The notes under the pieces are model-generated. The model was given only the letters and a program-made list of their open reading frames with translations. It was not told the DNA's origin and did not search any database. The translations under genes and the position numbers were made by a program. A stretch of DNA of 64,000 nucleotides from DSVZ01 sp964568145 (lineage in GTDB: Bacteria; Verrucomicrobiota; Verrucomicrobiia; Limisphaerales; J093): the NCBI GenBank assembly GCA_964568145.1, contig CAZMOZ010000005.1, positions 1-64,000 on the forward strand, read 5' to 3'. Within the stretch, counting starts at the first letter, position 1; each line of letters opens with the position of its first letter. Of this stretch, positions 1 to 9,110 are shown in pieces.

Positions 1-280
1 TCGCGACGGTGTGGGCGTTCTCGAAGGTGTTGCGGCCGACTTCGCTGATGATGCCCACCAGGTGAATGACCGCGTCGCAGCCGGGCAGCGCGCGCTGCAG
101 CGAAGCGGGGTCGAGGACGTCGCCGGCGACCGTTTCGGTGCCAAGCCGCAAGGCCAGCTCGCAGGCCCGCGGCGAAGCCGGGTCGCGCACCAGCACCCGC
201 GCGAGATGCCCGGCTTCGCCCAGCGCCGCCAGCACCGCCTGGCCGACAAATCCCGTACCGCCGGTGACGAAGATCTTCAT
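1..280 (-). CDS. NAD(P)-binding SDR/epimerase-like protein, NDUFA9-type (N-terminus only)
   Basis: The gene runs off the left edge, leaving the first 93 residues. The ATG is at 280-278 and the protein starts MKIFVTGGTGFVGQAVL, the Rossmann GxxGxxG signature (GGTGFVG, residues 7-13) of atypical short-chain dehydrogenases. A second typical stretch, CDAVIHLVGII followed by TFENAHTVA (about residues 72-93), matches the complex I NDUFA9/NmrA-like subgroup, where it reads AVIHLVG...TFE..H. Substrate is unknown; members are often NAD(P)H-binding sensors or sugar-nucleotide epimerases. No Shine-Dalgarno is visible upstream. It is separated from deoC by a repeat-filled spacer, so co-transcription is uncertain. 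The family call is firm; the exact reaction cannot be given. Confidence 0.8.
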   Translation of the reverse strand, partial: MKIFVTGGTGFVGQAVLAALGEAGHLARVLVRDPASPRACELALRLGTETVAGDVLDPASLQRALPGCDAVIHLVGIISEVGRNTFENAHTVA

Positions 281-326
281 GGCCCGTCAATCTAGGTATC
301 GCGGACCGGCCAGTCCACAGTCCTTC

Positions 327-449
327 AACCAAGAACCAAGAACCAGAATAGCAGGGCTCGACGGGCCTCGCCCCACTACTGGGTCGAAGGTCGAAAGTCG
401 AAAGTCGAAGGCCAGAACAACGAACCAAGAACCAAGGACCAAGGACCAA
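327..449. repeat. Array of degenerate short-word repeats (spacer between deoC and the SDR gene)
   Basis: The spacer is built from slightly varying short words: AACCAAGAACCAAGAACC, then GGGCTCGACGGGCCTCGCCCCA, then GGTCGAAGGTCGAAAGTCGA, then GAACCAAGAACCAAGGACC. The same words recur near 25.2, 29.8, 40.5 and 50.0 kb in this window. The GGGCTCGAC...TCGCCCCA word is the reverse complement of the TGGGGCGAG...GTCGAGCCC word seen at 29.7 and 57.7 kb. There is no credible coding signal. Confidence 0.75.
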
Positions 450-450
450 T

Positions 451-1245
451 TCAGTAACCGCCGGCGCCGATTTTGGCTTCCTGGAGCGGCGGCGGGGCGC
501 CGGCCTTTTCAGCCGCTTCGCGGCGCCGGTATTCGTCCAGCAGCGCGGCGGTCACGCTGGCGCCGCAGCGCGTGGCGCCCAGATCGCGCACGCGGATGAG
601 GGCATCGAGGTCGCGCACACCGCCGGCGGCCTTGACCTGGACCTTGGGGGAGCAAGCCGCCCGCATGAGCGCAAGGTCGTGCTCGGTGGCGCCGCGGTAG
701 TTGTAGCTGCCGTCCGGCTGTTTCACGAAGCCGTAGCCGGTGGAGGTTTTCACCCAGTCGGCCCCGGCCTTTTCGCAGACCTGGCAGAGCTTGCGCTTGA
801 GGTCGTCGCCGCTCAGGCCGGCGCCGCCTTGCGTGAGATAGTCGTTCTCGAAAATGACCTTCACCTTCGCGCCGTGGCGATGGGCTTCGTCGCAGACCGC
901 CCGCACGTCGCGCTCGACGTAATCCCAGTCGCCGGACAGCGCCTTGCCGAGATTTATGACCATGTCAATTTCGGCCGCGCCGTCGCGGCAGGCGACCTCC
1001 GTCTCGTAGCGTTTGACTTCGGTGGCGGAGTTGCCGTGGGGAAAGCCGATGACGCACCCGACAAGCACGCCCGTGCCGCGCAGCAACTCGGCGGCGCGCC
1101 GCACAGCATAGGGCTTGATGCACACGGAGGCGACGCCGTAGCGCGCGGCAAGCCGGCAGCCTTCGTCCAACTCCGCATCGGTGAGGGTGGGATGGAGCAG
1201 CGAGTGGTCCAGCATTTTGGCCAGTTGCTCGTAAGTGTATTTCAT
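451..1245 (-). CDS. deoC: Deoxyribose-phosphate aldolase (DERA)
   Basis: Class I aldolase of 264 residues that cleaves 2-deoxyribose 5-phosphate to glyceraldehyde 3-phosphate and acetaldehyde in deoxynucleoside catabolism; cytosolic TIM barrel. Visible motifs are the N-terminal LDHSLLHP, the EIDMVINLG strand carrying the catalytic Asp (about D94), WVKTSTG with the Schiff-base Lys (about K166) and VKAAGG with the second active-site Lys (about K205). Length fits the family. An upstream in-frame TTG would add three residues, but the ATG at 1245 gives the natural MKYTYEQLA start. The last 20 or so residues (AAEKAGAPPPLQEAKIGAGGY) are a loose tail. It lies downstream of typA on the same strand with a 100-nt gap. 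Confident assignment. Confidence 0.95.
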   Translation of the reverse strand: MKYTYEQLAKMLDHSLLHPTLTDAELDEGCRLAARYGVASVCIKPYAVRRAAELLRGTGVLVGCVIGFPHGNSATEVKRYETEVACRDGAAEIDMVINLGKALSGDWDYVERDVRAVCDEAHRHGAKVKVIFENDYLTQGGAGLSGDDLKRKLCQVCEKAGADWVKTSTGYGFVKQPDGSYNYRGATEHDLALMRAACSPKVQVKAAGGVRDLDALIRVRDLGATRCGASVTAALLDEYRRREAAEKAGAPPPLQEAKIGAGGY

Positions 1246-1344
1246 GGCGGGCAATTATCCGGGGTTCGGCTTGGCCGGCAATCCGGGAACGTTCAGCGGC
1301 GGATCACCTGAGTCGCCGGCGTCAGTGGCGAACGACCGGCTGGC

Positions 1345-3180
1345 TCACGTCTTGAGCAGCTTGATGACCCGGCTGCGCTCGGCGCGTTTGCGTTGGTTTT
1401 CGTCCAGGATGCGCTTGCGCAGGCGGAGGTGGAGCGGCGTGGCCTCCACGTATTCGTCGGGGCCGATGTATTCGAGCGCGCGTTCGAGGCTGAGCCGGAG
1501 CGGCGGGTTGAGCTGGATGCCCTTGCCCTCGCCCTGGGAGCGCATGTTGGTGAGGTGTTTCGCCTTGCAGGGGTTCACCGGGATGTCGTTGTCGCGGGCG
1601 TTCTCGCCCACGATCATGCCGCGATAGACCTTCTCGCCCGGCTCGACGAACAGGCGGCCGCGCTCCTGGTTCATGTTCAGCGCGTAGGCGGTGGCCACGC
1701 CGTCCTCGATGCTGACCAGCGAGCCATTCTTGCGCGCGGGAATCTCGCCGCGGTCCGGCCCGTACTCGTGGAAGAGGTGGCTCATCACGCCCAGGCCGCG
1801 GGTGGTATTCACCAAGTCGGTCTCGAAGCCGATGAGTCCGCGCATCGGGATCAACGCCTCGATGGTGACCTGGTCGCCGTGGTGGTGCATGTGTGTGATC
1901 TCGGCCTTGCGGAAGGCCAGGTTCTCCAGGATCGCGCCCATGAACTCCTGCGGGATTTCCAAGAAGAGCCGCTCGATGGGCTCGAGCAGGTTGCCGGCGG
2001 CATCCAGCTTGTAGAGCACCTCGGGCCGGCTGACCAACACCTCGTAACCCTCGCGCCGCATCTGCTCGACGAGGATGGCGATCTGCATCTCGCCGCGGCC
2101 AGACACCTCGAAAACCTTCGGGTCGGCGGTTTGCGCGATCCGCAAGGCGACGTTGGTGCGGACTTCCTTCTGGAGGCGTTCCCAGATGTGCCGCGCGGTG
2201 ACCAGTTTGCCGTCCTGGCCGGCCAGCGGGCCGTCGTTCACCGCGAACTCCATCTGGATCGTGGGAGGGTCAATGGGGATGTACGGCAGCGCACCGCGCT
2301 CGGGCTTGTCGGCGATGGTTTCGCCGATGAAGACATCCTCGAAGCCGGTGATGCCGATGATGTCGCCGGCGTGGGCCTCCTCGATCTCGATGCGTTTGAG
2401 GCCCTCGAAATGGTAGATCATCGTGATCTTGCCAGGGGTGACGCGGCCGTCGCCGTGCAGGCAGCAGGCGGCGTCGCCCAGCTTGACCTTGCCGGAGACG
2501 ATCTTGCCGAAGGCGATGCGGCCGAGGTAGTCGCTGTAATCGAGGTTGGCGACGAGCACCTGGAAGCCTTCCCCCGCCCTGGCCCGGGGCGGGGGAATGT
2601 GCTTCACGATGGTCTCGAAGAGCGGCTCCATCGTGCCGCTGACGTGCTCCAGCTCGAGCTTGGCGAAGCCGGCCTTGGCCGAGCAATAAACGAACGGGAA
2701 ATCGAGCTGCTCGTCCGTGGCGTTGAGGGACATGAACAGCTCGAACACCTGGTCGAGCACCTTCTTCGGATCGGCGTTCTCCCGGTCAATCTTGTTGATG
2801 ACGACGATGGGCTTGGCGCCGGCCTCGAGGGCCTTGCGGAGCACGAACCGCGTCTGCGCCTGCGGGCCCTCGGCGGCGTCCACCACCAGCAGCACGCCGT
2901 CAATCATGTTCATGATGCGCTCGACCTCGCCGCCGAAGTCCGCGTGGCCGGGGGTGTCCACGATGTTCACGTGGTAGTTCTTGTATTTGAACGCGGCGTT
3001 CTTGGCGCGGATGGTGATGCCCTTTTCGCGCTCGAGGTCCATCGAGTCCATGATGCGCTCTTCGCTGGCCTTGGCTTCGTTGGCGCGGAAGGTGCCGGAC
3101 TGCTTGAGCAGGCAGTCCACCAGCGTGGTCTTGCCATGATCCACGTGGGCGATGATCGCGATGTTGCGGATGTGTTGCAT
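1345..3180 (-). CDS. typA: Ribosome-associated translational GTPase TypA/BipA
   Basis: 611-residue translational GTPase that binds the ribosome and helps large-subunit assembly and stress adaptation. The G domain shows AHVDHGKTT (11-19, P-loop), DTPGHADFGGEV (about 75-86), NKID (129-132) and a SAK motif (167-169). EF-G-like domains and the BipA C-terminal domain follow, and total length matches the usual 600-615. The frame stays open about 100 codons upstream of the ATG at 3180, but that extension is low-complexity with no homology-like features, and MQHIRNIAIIAHVDHGK is the expected family start. No Shine-Dalgarno is evident. The neighbour across the spacer, at 3383, is divergently transcribed. 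Confidence 0.97.
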   Translation of the reverse strand: MQHIRNIAIIAHVDHGKTTLVDCLLKQSGTFRANEAKASEERIMDSMDLEREKGITIRAKNAAFKYKNYHVNIVDTPGHADFGGEVERIMNMIDGVLLVVDAAEGPQAQTRFVLRKALEAGAKPIVVINKIDRENADPKKVLDQVFELFMSLNATDEQLDFPFVYCSAKAGFAKLELEHVSGTMEPLFETIVKHIPPPRARAGEGFQVLVANLDYSDYLGRIAFGKIVSGKVKLGDAACCLHGDGRVTPGKITMIYHFEGLKRIEIEEAHAGDIIGITGFEDVFIGETIADKPERGALPYIPIDPPTIQMEFAVNDGPLAGQDGKLVTARHIWERLQKEVRTNVALRIAQTADPKVFEVSGRGEMQIAILVEQMRREGYEVLVSRPEVLYKLDAAGNLLEPIERLFLEIPQEFMGAILENLAFRKAEITHMHHHGDQVTIEALIPMRGLIGFETDLVNTTRGLGVMSHLFHEYGPDRGEIPARKNGSLVSIEDGVATAYALNMNQERGRLFVEPGEKVYRGMIVGENARDNDIPVNPCKAKHLTNMRSQGEGKGIQLNPPLRLSLERALEYIGPDEYVEATPLHLRLRKRILDENQRKRAERSRVIKLLKT

Positions 3181-3382
3181 CAAATGCGTCTGCTGTTCGC
3201 GCGGCCCGGCTGGCGCCGGTGGGTCCGGCCTGGTCGCAAGCGGGCCAGTGTGCCACGCGCGGGGCGGGTAGCAAGCGCGGCGTGCGGGGACTCGTACGGC
3301 GCGGCAGGCGTGACGAAGCCGCGGCGGCGGCGTATCTTCCCCCCGGTTGGGGCAGGTCATAGCGGCTTTAACCTTCACTGCC

Positions 3383-4714
3383 ATGAACACGATACTCCTC
3401 GAACTGGCCATCATCCTGGTGTTGTTGCTGGCCAACGGGGTCTTTTCCATGACCGAGATCGCCGTGGTGTCCGCGCGCAAGGCCCGACTCCGTCAGCGTG
3501 CGGACACCGGAGATGCGCGGGCGCGGGCGGCGCTGGATCTGGCGGAAAACCCGAACCGGTTTCTCGCGACCATCCAGGTGGGCATCACACTGGTAGGGGT
3601 GATGGCGGCGGCGTTTGGCGGCGCCACGGTGGCGGAGCGCCTGGCGTGGGTGTTCCGGCAGGTGTCGTGGTTGCAGCCCATCGCGGAACCCGCAAGCCTC
3701 GGCCTGGTGGTGGCCGGCATCACCTTCGCGACCCTGGTCGTGGGTGAGCTGGTGCCCAAACGGCTGGGACTGGCCAACCCGGAAGGCGTGGCCGCCGCGC
3801 TGGCCGGGTCGATGCAAGCCCTGGCGCGTCTGGCGCGCCCGCTGGTGGCGCTGTTGAGCGCCTGCACCGAAGGCGTGGTGCGGCTGCTGCGGGTGAAGCC
3901 GCCGACCTCCGCGCCCGTCACCGAGGATGAAGTGCGCCTGCTGGTGCGGGAAGGGATGCGCGCCGGGGTGTTTCACCCCAGCGAACCGGCCATGGTGGAA
4001 GGCGTGCTGGCGCTGGACCACCTGCCGGTGCGGCAGTTGATGACCCCCCGCGCCAAGATCATCTGGGTGAACGTGGACGACCCGCACGACGCCATCTGGC
4101 ACAAGATCGTGGTTAGCGGCCACACCACCTTCCCGGTTTACGAGGGCCACCGCGACAACGTGGTGGGCGTGGTGACGGTGAAGGCCATTTACGCCAACCT
4201 CGCCGCCGGCATCCCGCCCAAGGTCCGGGACCTCATGACGCCGGCGCTGGTGGCGCCGGGCTCGGTGTCCGCGGCGGCCCTGCTGGACACGTTCAAGCGA
4301 ACCGGCAAGCACCTGGCGCTGGTCACCGACGAATTCGGCGGCATCGTGGGCCTGATCTCGCTCCACGACATCATGGAGGCGATCATCGGCGAGCTGCCGT
4401 CCCCGGACGAGCGCCTCAAGCCGGCCGCGCAACGGCGGGACGACGGTTCCTGGCTGGTGGATGCCGCCATCGAACTGGACGACTTCGCGCGGATCGTGCC
4501 CGAATTTGCGCTGCCACCCGCCACCGAACGGGACTATCGGACTTTCGCCGGCTTCGTGTTCCAGCAACTCGGGCACGTCCCCGCCGAAGGCGAAATGTTT
4601 CGGTGGCACGGGTACGACGTGGAGGTCATAGACATGGACGGCCACCGCGTGGACAAGGTGCTGCTGATGCGGGCGCCGGCGCCGGGCAAGGCCGAAGCCC
4701 AGGCGGCGGCGTGA
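3383..4714 (+). CDS. CNNM/CorC-HlyC family membrane protein (DUF21-CBS-CorC)
   Basis: 443-residue inner-membrane protein of the family that includes magnesium/cobalt exporters and so-called hemolysin C-like proteins. The N-terminal DUF21 region has several hydrophobic helices (LLELAIILVLLLANGVFSMTE at the start, then FLATIQVGITLVGVMAAAFGG and a GLVVAGITFATLVVGELVPK helix). Two CBS motifs follow (VRQLMTPRAKI... and VRDLMTPALVAPG..., with TDEFGGIVGLISLHDIMEAI), then a C-terminal CorC-type domain ending GHRVDKVLLMR. A TTG twelve codons upstream is possible, but the ATG at 3383 begins directly before the first helix. Probably a monocistronic ion-efflux or ion-sensing protein; the ion is not determinable here. 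Confidence 0.9.
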   Translation: MNTILLELAIILVLLLANGVFSMTEIAVVSARKARLRQRADTGDARARAALDLAENPNRFLATIQVGITLVGVMAAAFGGATVAERLAWVFRQVSWLQPIAEPASLGLVVAGITFATLVVGELVPKRLGLANPEGVAAALAGSMQALARLARPLVALLSACTEGVVRLLRVKPPTSAPVTEDEVRLLVREGMRAGVFHPSEPAMVEGVLALDHLPVRQLMTPRAKIIWVNVDDPHDAIWHKIVVSGHTTFPVYEGHRDNVVGVVTVKAIYANLAAGIPPKVRDLMTPALVAPGSVSAAALLDTFKRTGKHLALVTDEFGGIVGLISLHDIMEAIIGELPSPDERLKPAAQRRDDGSWLVDAAIELDDFARIVPEFALPPATERDYRTFAGFVFQQLGHVPAEGEMFRWHGYDVEVIDMDGHRVDKVLLMRAPAPGKAEAQAAA

Positions 4715-4779
4715 CGCGGTTTTGGCGGGGCGGCCGCGCGGCTTGCCCGAGGCAGGCGGGCGTGTTATAGCCTGCGGCC

Positions 4780-5970
4780 ATGAGAATCGCCTTTGCCCGG
4801 CCGGGGCGCCGTTTTCGGGATGACCAGGACAAGACCGGGGTCTTCGAGAGAAGGCGGGCGCGGAGCGGGCAACTGGTCTGGGGACTCGCACTTGGCTTGC
4901 TGCCGGGCTTCGAAGCCGGCGCAACCGGCGTGGATCTGCTGCGCGGCCAGCGTCACTACGAGGCGGCCTGCGCGGCCTGCCACGGACCGACCGGCCGCTA
5001 CGATCCCGCCTTGCCGGGCGTGAAGCTGCTGGACCCCAAACCGGCCGACCTGAGCGACCCGCTCTTCAACAGTCGCGAGCCCGGCGGCGACTGGTTCATG
5101 GTTATCAAGCACGGCGGCGCGCCGATGGGCTTCTCCGCCTCAATGCCGGCGTACCGGGAAGCGTTCACGGTCGCGGAGATCGAGGAACTGGTTGCCTACC
5201 TGAAGACCCTGCCCGGGCCGCACAACTACCCGCCGGGCGACCTTAACTACTTCCGGCCGCTCCGGACCAAGAAGGCATGGCTGGAGGATGAGGTGGTGCT
5301 CCAATCCCGTTTCGCCCGCCACGACCGCGACGGCGACGACGTGGCGCACACCGCCCTCGAATTCGAGAAGCGCTGGTTTGCGCGCTGGCAGACCGAGTTG
5401 AAGCTCTCGCACGAATTTGAAGGCTCGCACGGGGACTGGGACGAATTCGAGGCCGGCGTCAAATACGCCTTGTACGACAACCTGGAGCACACGTTCCTGC
5501 TTTCCGGCGGAACCGACCTCGCCTTCGCGCTGCGGGGCGACGCCAGCATGGAATTCATTCCGTACTTGGCGGCGGCCAAGGGCTTGGGCGAGGCGTTCAC
5601 GCTCCAAGCCAGCTTGAAGAGCCATCTGCCGCCCGAGGACGCTTCCGAAGGCGACGTGGAACTGGCGGCTATGGTGCATTGGATTCCGACGCCCTGGCCG
5701 CGCGGCATTTTTCCCGGGGTGGAACTGACGGCCACGGCGCCGTTCGAGCCGGGCGAGCGGGATGCGCTGCAATGGACCGTGCTACCGCAGTTAAACTTCG
5801 GCCTCAGCCGCCGGGGCCACGTGCGGGCCGCGGCCGGGGTGGAGCTGCCCTTGAACGATCGCACCTACGACTTCCGGCTGCACTTCTACCTGCTGTGGGA
5901 TTTCGCGGACGGGATGTTCTGGGAAGGCTGGCGCCGGGGCCGCACCACGGCGACCAGTGACTATGAGTGA
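4780..5970 (+). CDS. Cytochrome c domain fused to a C-terminal outer-membrane-like domain
   Basis: 396-residue exported protein with two parts. Residues about 50-150 form a monohaem cytochrome c with a CAACH haem site (C64, C67, H68) and a probable distal Met in SASMPAY (about M122), followed by EIEELVAYLKTL, the usual last helix. Residues about 160-396 contain alternating amphipathic strands with many aromatics (LEHTFLLSGGTDLAF, PQLNFGLSRRGHVRAAAGVE, RLHFYLLWDF), reminiscent of a small beta-barrel or porin-like sheet. The first 30 residues are charged; a hydrophobic segment at about 31-49 could be a signal peptide, so the true start may lie later, although no other start is convincing. Role inferred: electron carrier tethered at the outer membrane. 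Confidence 0.7.
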   Translation: MRIAFARPGRRFRDDQDKTGVFERRRARSGQLVWGLALGLLPGFEAGATGVDLLRGQRHYEAACAACHGPTGRYDPALPGVKLLDPKPADLSDPLFNSREPGGDWFMVIKHGGAPMGFSASMPAYREAFTVAEIEELVAYLKTLPGPHNYPPGDLNYFRPLRTKKAWLEDEVVLQSRFARHDRDGDDVAHTALEFEKRWFARWQTELKLSHEFEGSHGDWDEFEAGVKYALYDNLEHTFLLSGGTDLAFALRGDASMEFIPYLAAAKGLGEAFTLQASLKSHLPPEDASEGDVELAAMVHWIPTPWPRGIFPGVELTATAPFEPGERDALQWTVLPQLNFGLSRRGHVRAAAGVELPLNDRTYDFRLHFYLLWDFADGMFWEGWRRGRTTATSDYE

Positions 5971-5996
5971 CCGCCCGCCTTGCGACCACAAGCAAG

Positions 5997-6017
5997 AGCC
6001 CCGCGTGGGGCGGGGCT
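5997..6017. terminator. Hairpin between convergent genes
   Basis: An 8-bp GC stem (AGCCCCGC, loop GTGGG, GCGGGGCT) lies between the stop of the cytochrome gene and the stop of skp, which converge here. No long T tract follows on either strand, so it is a terminator-like stem only. Confidence 0.5.
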
Positions 6018-6056
6018 TGAACTTGGAAGCCGGGAACGGACGGCGCGCTTGCGCGC

Positions 6057-6653
6057 TCAAGGCTTCTTCTCTTCCAACGCGCCGGGCGGGGCCTTGGCGT
6101 TGAGGTCGGTGAGGACCTCCTGGGTGAGGTCCGGCAGGCCGGCGTTGTACATGACGAACGGCACCTGGTTGGACTCGGCGGCGGTGTTGAGCACCAGGTT
6201 GAACCCGCCCGCCCGGGCCCTGGCGTCCACCAGCTCCCGGATGTCCCGGAAGATGTTTTCGCGCAGGCGCTGGATCTGGTCCGCCAACTGGGTGCGGAAG
6301 TTGGTGTCGAAGTCGCGCACGCTGCGCTCGATTTCGCGGATTTCCAGGAGCTTGCTGTTGGCGGCGTCCTTGCGCTTCTTCTGCTCCTCCTCGGAGACGG
6401 CGAGGTCGCGCGCGCTGCGGTCCAGGTCGCGGTACTCGGTGTTCAGCTTCTCGAAGCTGTCGAGCATCTTCTTGCGCTCCTTCTCGTACTCGGCCTGGCG
6501 CTCCTTGACGGTGACATCGGACTGCTTGGTCTTCCAGTAGCCGTCGAACACCGTCTTCATGTTGATGACGGCGATCCGGGACTGGGCCTGGGCGGAGAGC
6601 GCGGCGAGTGCCAGGACCAAGCCGGCCAGGAGGCTGCGGGTGTATGTGTTCAT
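6057..6653 (-). CDS. skp: OmpH/Skp-family periplasmic chaperone
   Basis: 198-residue protein with a clear Sec signal peptide (MNTYTRSLLAGLVLALAALS, cleavage near AQAQ). The OmpH core begins SRIAVINMKTVFDGYW and continues into a long charged coiled coil (about residues 45-140, rich in E, K and R). It then returns to a short sheet (GGFNLVLNTAAES...VPFVMYNAG...DLTQEVLTDLN), the standard Skp jellyfish layout. Skp escorts unfolded outer-membrane proteins across the periplasm to BamA, and bamA lies immediately upstream on the same strand with a 36-nt gap, so they are very likely co-transcribed. The C-terminal EEKKP tail is typical of the family. Confidence 0.93.
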   Translation of the reverse strand: MNTYTRSLLAGLVLALAALSAQAQSRIAVINMKTVFDGYWKTKQSDVTVKERQAEYEKERKKMLDSFEKLNTEYRDLDRSARDLAVSEEEQKKRKDAANSKLLEIREIERSVRDFDTNFRTQLADQIQRLRENIFRDIRELVDARARAGGFNLVLNTAAESNQVPFVMYNAGLPDLTQEVLTDLNAKAPPGALEEKKP

Positions 6654-6689
6654 AGGTTTGTCGTGTGTGCGGTCGCGGTTGGAAAGCGG

Positions 6690-9110
6690 CTAGTAATCGC
6701 GGGTGTAGCCCACGCTGAACTGGAAGCGCCCTTCCCCGTCCACGAACGGATCGTGCGTGATGGGGATGGCGTAGTCCAGCCGGAGCGGGCCCATGCCGGG
6801 GATGTTCAGCCGGACGCCCACGCCCCAGTTGTCCGTGTAGGCGCCGTAATCCGGGCCGGCGGTCTCGAAGCTGTAGGACCCGGGGTACACGTTGCCGATG
6901 TCATAGAACGCCGCCAGGCGCAGGCGTTCAATGATGGGGATGCTGTACTCGACCGACCCGAACCAGAACGTGCGCCCGCCGATCGGCTCCTCGCCGGTCG
7001 AATCGTACGGGCCGACGCTGCGGAACTCGTAGCCGCGCAGCGTGTACAAGCCGCCCAGAAAGAACCGGTCGAACAGCCGGACGTGGGTATCGAAGCCGTG
7101 ATTGTCCACCACGCCGATGCGTCCCATGACTTCGAGGACGTGCCCCGGGAACAGGCCGCGGAAGTAGTGGCTGGTCTCGAGTTCCAGCTTGTAGAAGTCG
7201 GTGTCGCCACCCAGCGGGCCGCCGGCGATCTCCGCGCGCAGGGTGGTTTGCTGGCCGCGGTTGGGCAGCAGCACGCTGTTCCGGTTGTCGTAGGTGATCG
7301 CGCTGATGAGTTTGGACGCCAGCGAGTAGCCTTCCTCGGCGCGGATTTCCGGCGGCACGGGGTCAATCTCGATCGGCTCGCCGTCCGGCCCGGGTACGGT
7401 CACGACCGGGGGCATGTCCACGATGCCGATGTTCTCGAGCGCGTAGCCGAGCGTGCCGCGCCAGAAATCGTTCCAAAGCGTGCGCGTGAGCGTGACGCGG
7501 GCGCCGCCCTGGATTACGTCGTAGATGTCGCTGTAGTACAGCAGCTCGCGGTAGAAGAAGTCCGTGGCCAGGGCCAGCTTGCGGCCCAGGAACCACGGCT
7601 CGATGAAGGTCAGTTGGAAATCGCGCCGCTGGGTGCCGACGGCCAGCCGCAGCCGGATCTTCTGGCCGCCGCCGGTGCCGAGGAAATACGGCGGCTTGAA
7701 CAGGTCGTAGTTGCCCTGGCTCAGCTCGAGGAAGCCGGTCAATTCATCCAGCGAACTGAAGCCGGCGCCTACGCGCACGTCGCCGGTGCTCTTTTCCTCC
7801 ACGCCGATGACCAGATTCTTCCGGTCGGGCACGTCGGTGGGCTCGGGCGAGGCGTCCACCTTACTGAAATAGTTGAGGCCGTAAAGCCGGTTGGTGCTCA
7901 ACTTCACGCGCACCATGTCGAAGACCTCGCCGGGGTTCACCGCCAGTTCGCGCCGGATGACCTTGTCCCGCGTCTTGGTGTTGCCGCGGATTTCGATCTT
8001 CTCGATGTAGGACTTCTGCCCCTCGTTGACGCGGTAGTTGACGTCCATCGTGCCTTGGGCGGTGTTCGGCATCAGTTGGGGCGAGACGGTGGCGTCAATG
8101 TAGCCGCGCGCGCCGTAGAAGTCCTGCACGCCCTCCCGGTCGCGGGCCAGGCCCTTGGGCGTAAAAACGGCGCCCGGCCCCATGCTCAAGCCGCGCGCAA
8201 CCTTCTGCCGCTCGCGCGTGTACATGCGCGTGCTGATCTCGTCCGACGGAAAGAGCTTGTTGCCGGTGAAGTCCACCGAGCCGACGCGGTACTGGGTACC
8301 CTCGTTGACGAAGAATTTGACCACCATCCATTTCGGGTCCACCTGCTCGAACTGGATGTCCCGGATCTCGAAGTCAATGTAGCCGGCGTCCCGGTAAAAC
8401 TCGGTGAGGCGCTGGCGGTCCTCGGCGAAGACGTCGTCCTTAAGCTTGCCGCTCCCGGTCAGCCAGGAAAACATCCAGTGGCGGCGGGTCTTGATGACGC
8501 CGCGCAGCTTGCGCTGGCTGAAGGCCTGGGCGCCGATGAACTGCACGTCGTCAATCTTCACCTTCGGCGCCTCGGTGATCTCGAACGTCACCGTGCCCCG
8601 GCCGAGGTTCGCGTCAATGACCGGCACGTACTTGACCTGGGTGCGCTGGTAGCCGGCCTTCTGGTAGAGTTTGAGGATTTCCTGGGTGTCGTTGAACAGC
8701 TTCCGCTCGTCCAGCGGCTCGCCGATCTTGGACGTGACCTTCCGGAGCAGCTTCTTGTTCGAGTACTTGGTGTTTCCGCGGAACTGGATCTGGGTGAGCG
8801 TTGGTTTGCCCTGGACGCGGAAAACCAGCTTCATGCCGTCGTCCACCGGTACCTCGTCCACCCGGATGTTGTAGAAGTAGCCGGTGCCGTAAAGGCTCCG
8901 CACGTCGTCGTCCACGCTGGTGCGGTTGTACGTCTCGCCGGGCCGCGCGCGGATGCTGGCACGGATCAAGGCGTCGCTGGCGGCGGGCGGGCCGATGTGC
9001 TCGATCTCGATGGCCTTGATCACCTGGCCGGTCTGGCCGCGCAGCGTCGGCGCGCACACCGCCAGCAGCACGCCAGTCAACGCCAGGTGAATCCAAGCGG
9101 GTAGCTTCAT
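6690..9110 (-). CDS. bamA: Outer membrane protein assembly factor BamA
   Basis: 806-residue Omp85 protein, the core insertase of the outer-membrane beta-barrel assembly machine. It has a signal peptide (about residues 1-25), five POTRA-like repeats (about 26-420, each with the GNxKxx...G turn, for example FRGNTKYSNKKL, FTGNKLFPSDEI and IRGNTKTRDKVI) and a C-terminal 16-strand barrel. The conserved lid-loop motif appears as YTLRGYEFRSVGP, equivalent to the family VRGF/Y. The last strand reads GRFQFSVGYTRDY, so the chain ends in Tyr rather than the usual Phe or Trp. The start codon overlaps the dnaB stop by 4 nt and skp follows, giving a dnaB-bamA-skp transcription unit. Confidence 0.96.
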   Translation of the reverse strand: MKLPAWIHLALTGVLLAVCAPTLRGQTGQVIKAIEIEHIGPPAASDALIRASIRARPGETYNRTSVDDDVRSLYGTGYFYNIRVDEVPVDDGMKLVFRVQGKPTLTQIQFRGNTKYSNKKLLRKVTSKIGEPLDERKLFNDTQEILKLYQKAGYQRTQVKYVPVIDANLGRGTVTFEITEAPKVKIDDVQFIGAQAFSQRKLRGVIKTRRHWMFSWLTGSGKLKDDVFAEDRQRLTEFYRDAGYIDFEIRDIQFEQVDPKWMVVKFFVNEGTQYRVGSVDFTGNKLFPSDEISTRMYTRERQKVARGLSMGPGAVFTPKGLARDREGVQDFYGARGYIDATVSPQLMPNTAQGTMDVNYRVNEGQKSYIEKIEIRGNTKTRDKVIRRELAVNPGEVFDMVRVKLSTNRLYGLNYFSKVDASPEPTDVPDRKNLVIGVEEKSTGDVRVGAGFSSLDELTGFLELSQGNYDLFKPPYFLGTGGGQKIRLRLAVGTQRRDFQLTFIEPWFLGRKLALATDFFYRELLYYSDIYDVIQGGARVTLTRTLWNDFWRGTLGYALENIGIVDMPPVVTVPGPDGEPIEIDPVPPEIRAEEGYSLASKLISAITYDNRNSVLLPNRGQQTTLRAEIAGGPLGGDTDFYKLELETSHYFRGLFPGHVLEVMGRIGVVDNHGFDTHVRLFDRFFLGGLYTLRGYEFRSVGPYDSTGEEPIGGRTFWFGSVEYSIPIIERLRLAAFYDIGNVYPGSYSFETAGPDYGAYTDNWGVGVRLNIPGMGPLRLDYAIPITHDPFVDGEGRFQFSVGYTRDY

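Noticed and set aside
1393..3747. Long open frame (784 codons) on the plus strand across typA
   Set aside because: It is the antisense of typA; high GC leaves the opposite frame open and the translation is Val/Ala/Asp/Gly/His-rich with no motif.
6663..9104. 813-codon open frame antisense to bamA
   Set aside because: Mirror of bamA codon use; bamA has complete domain evidence.
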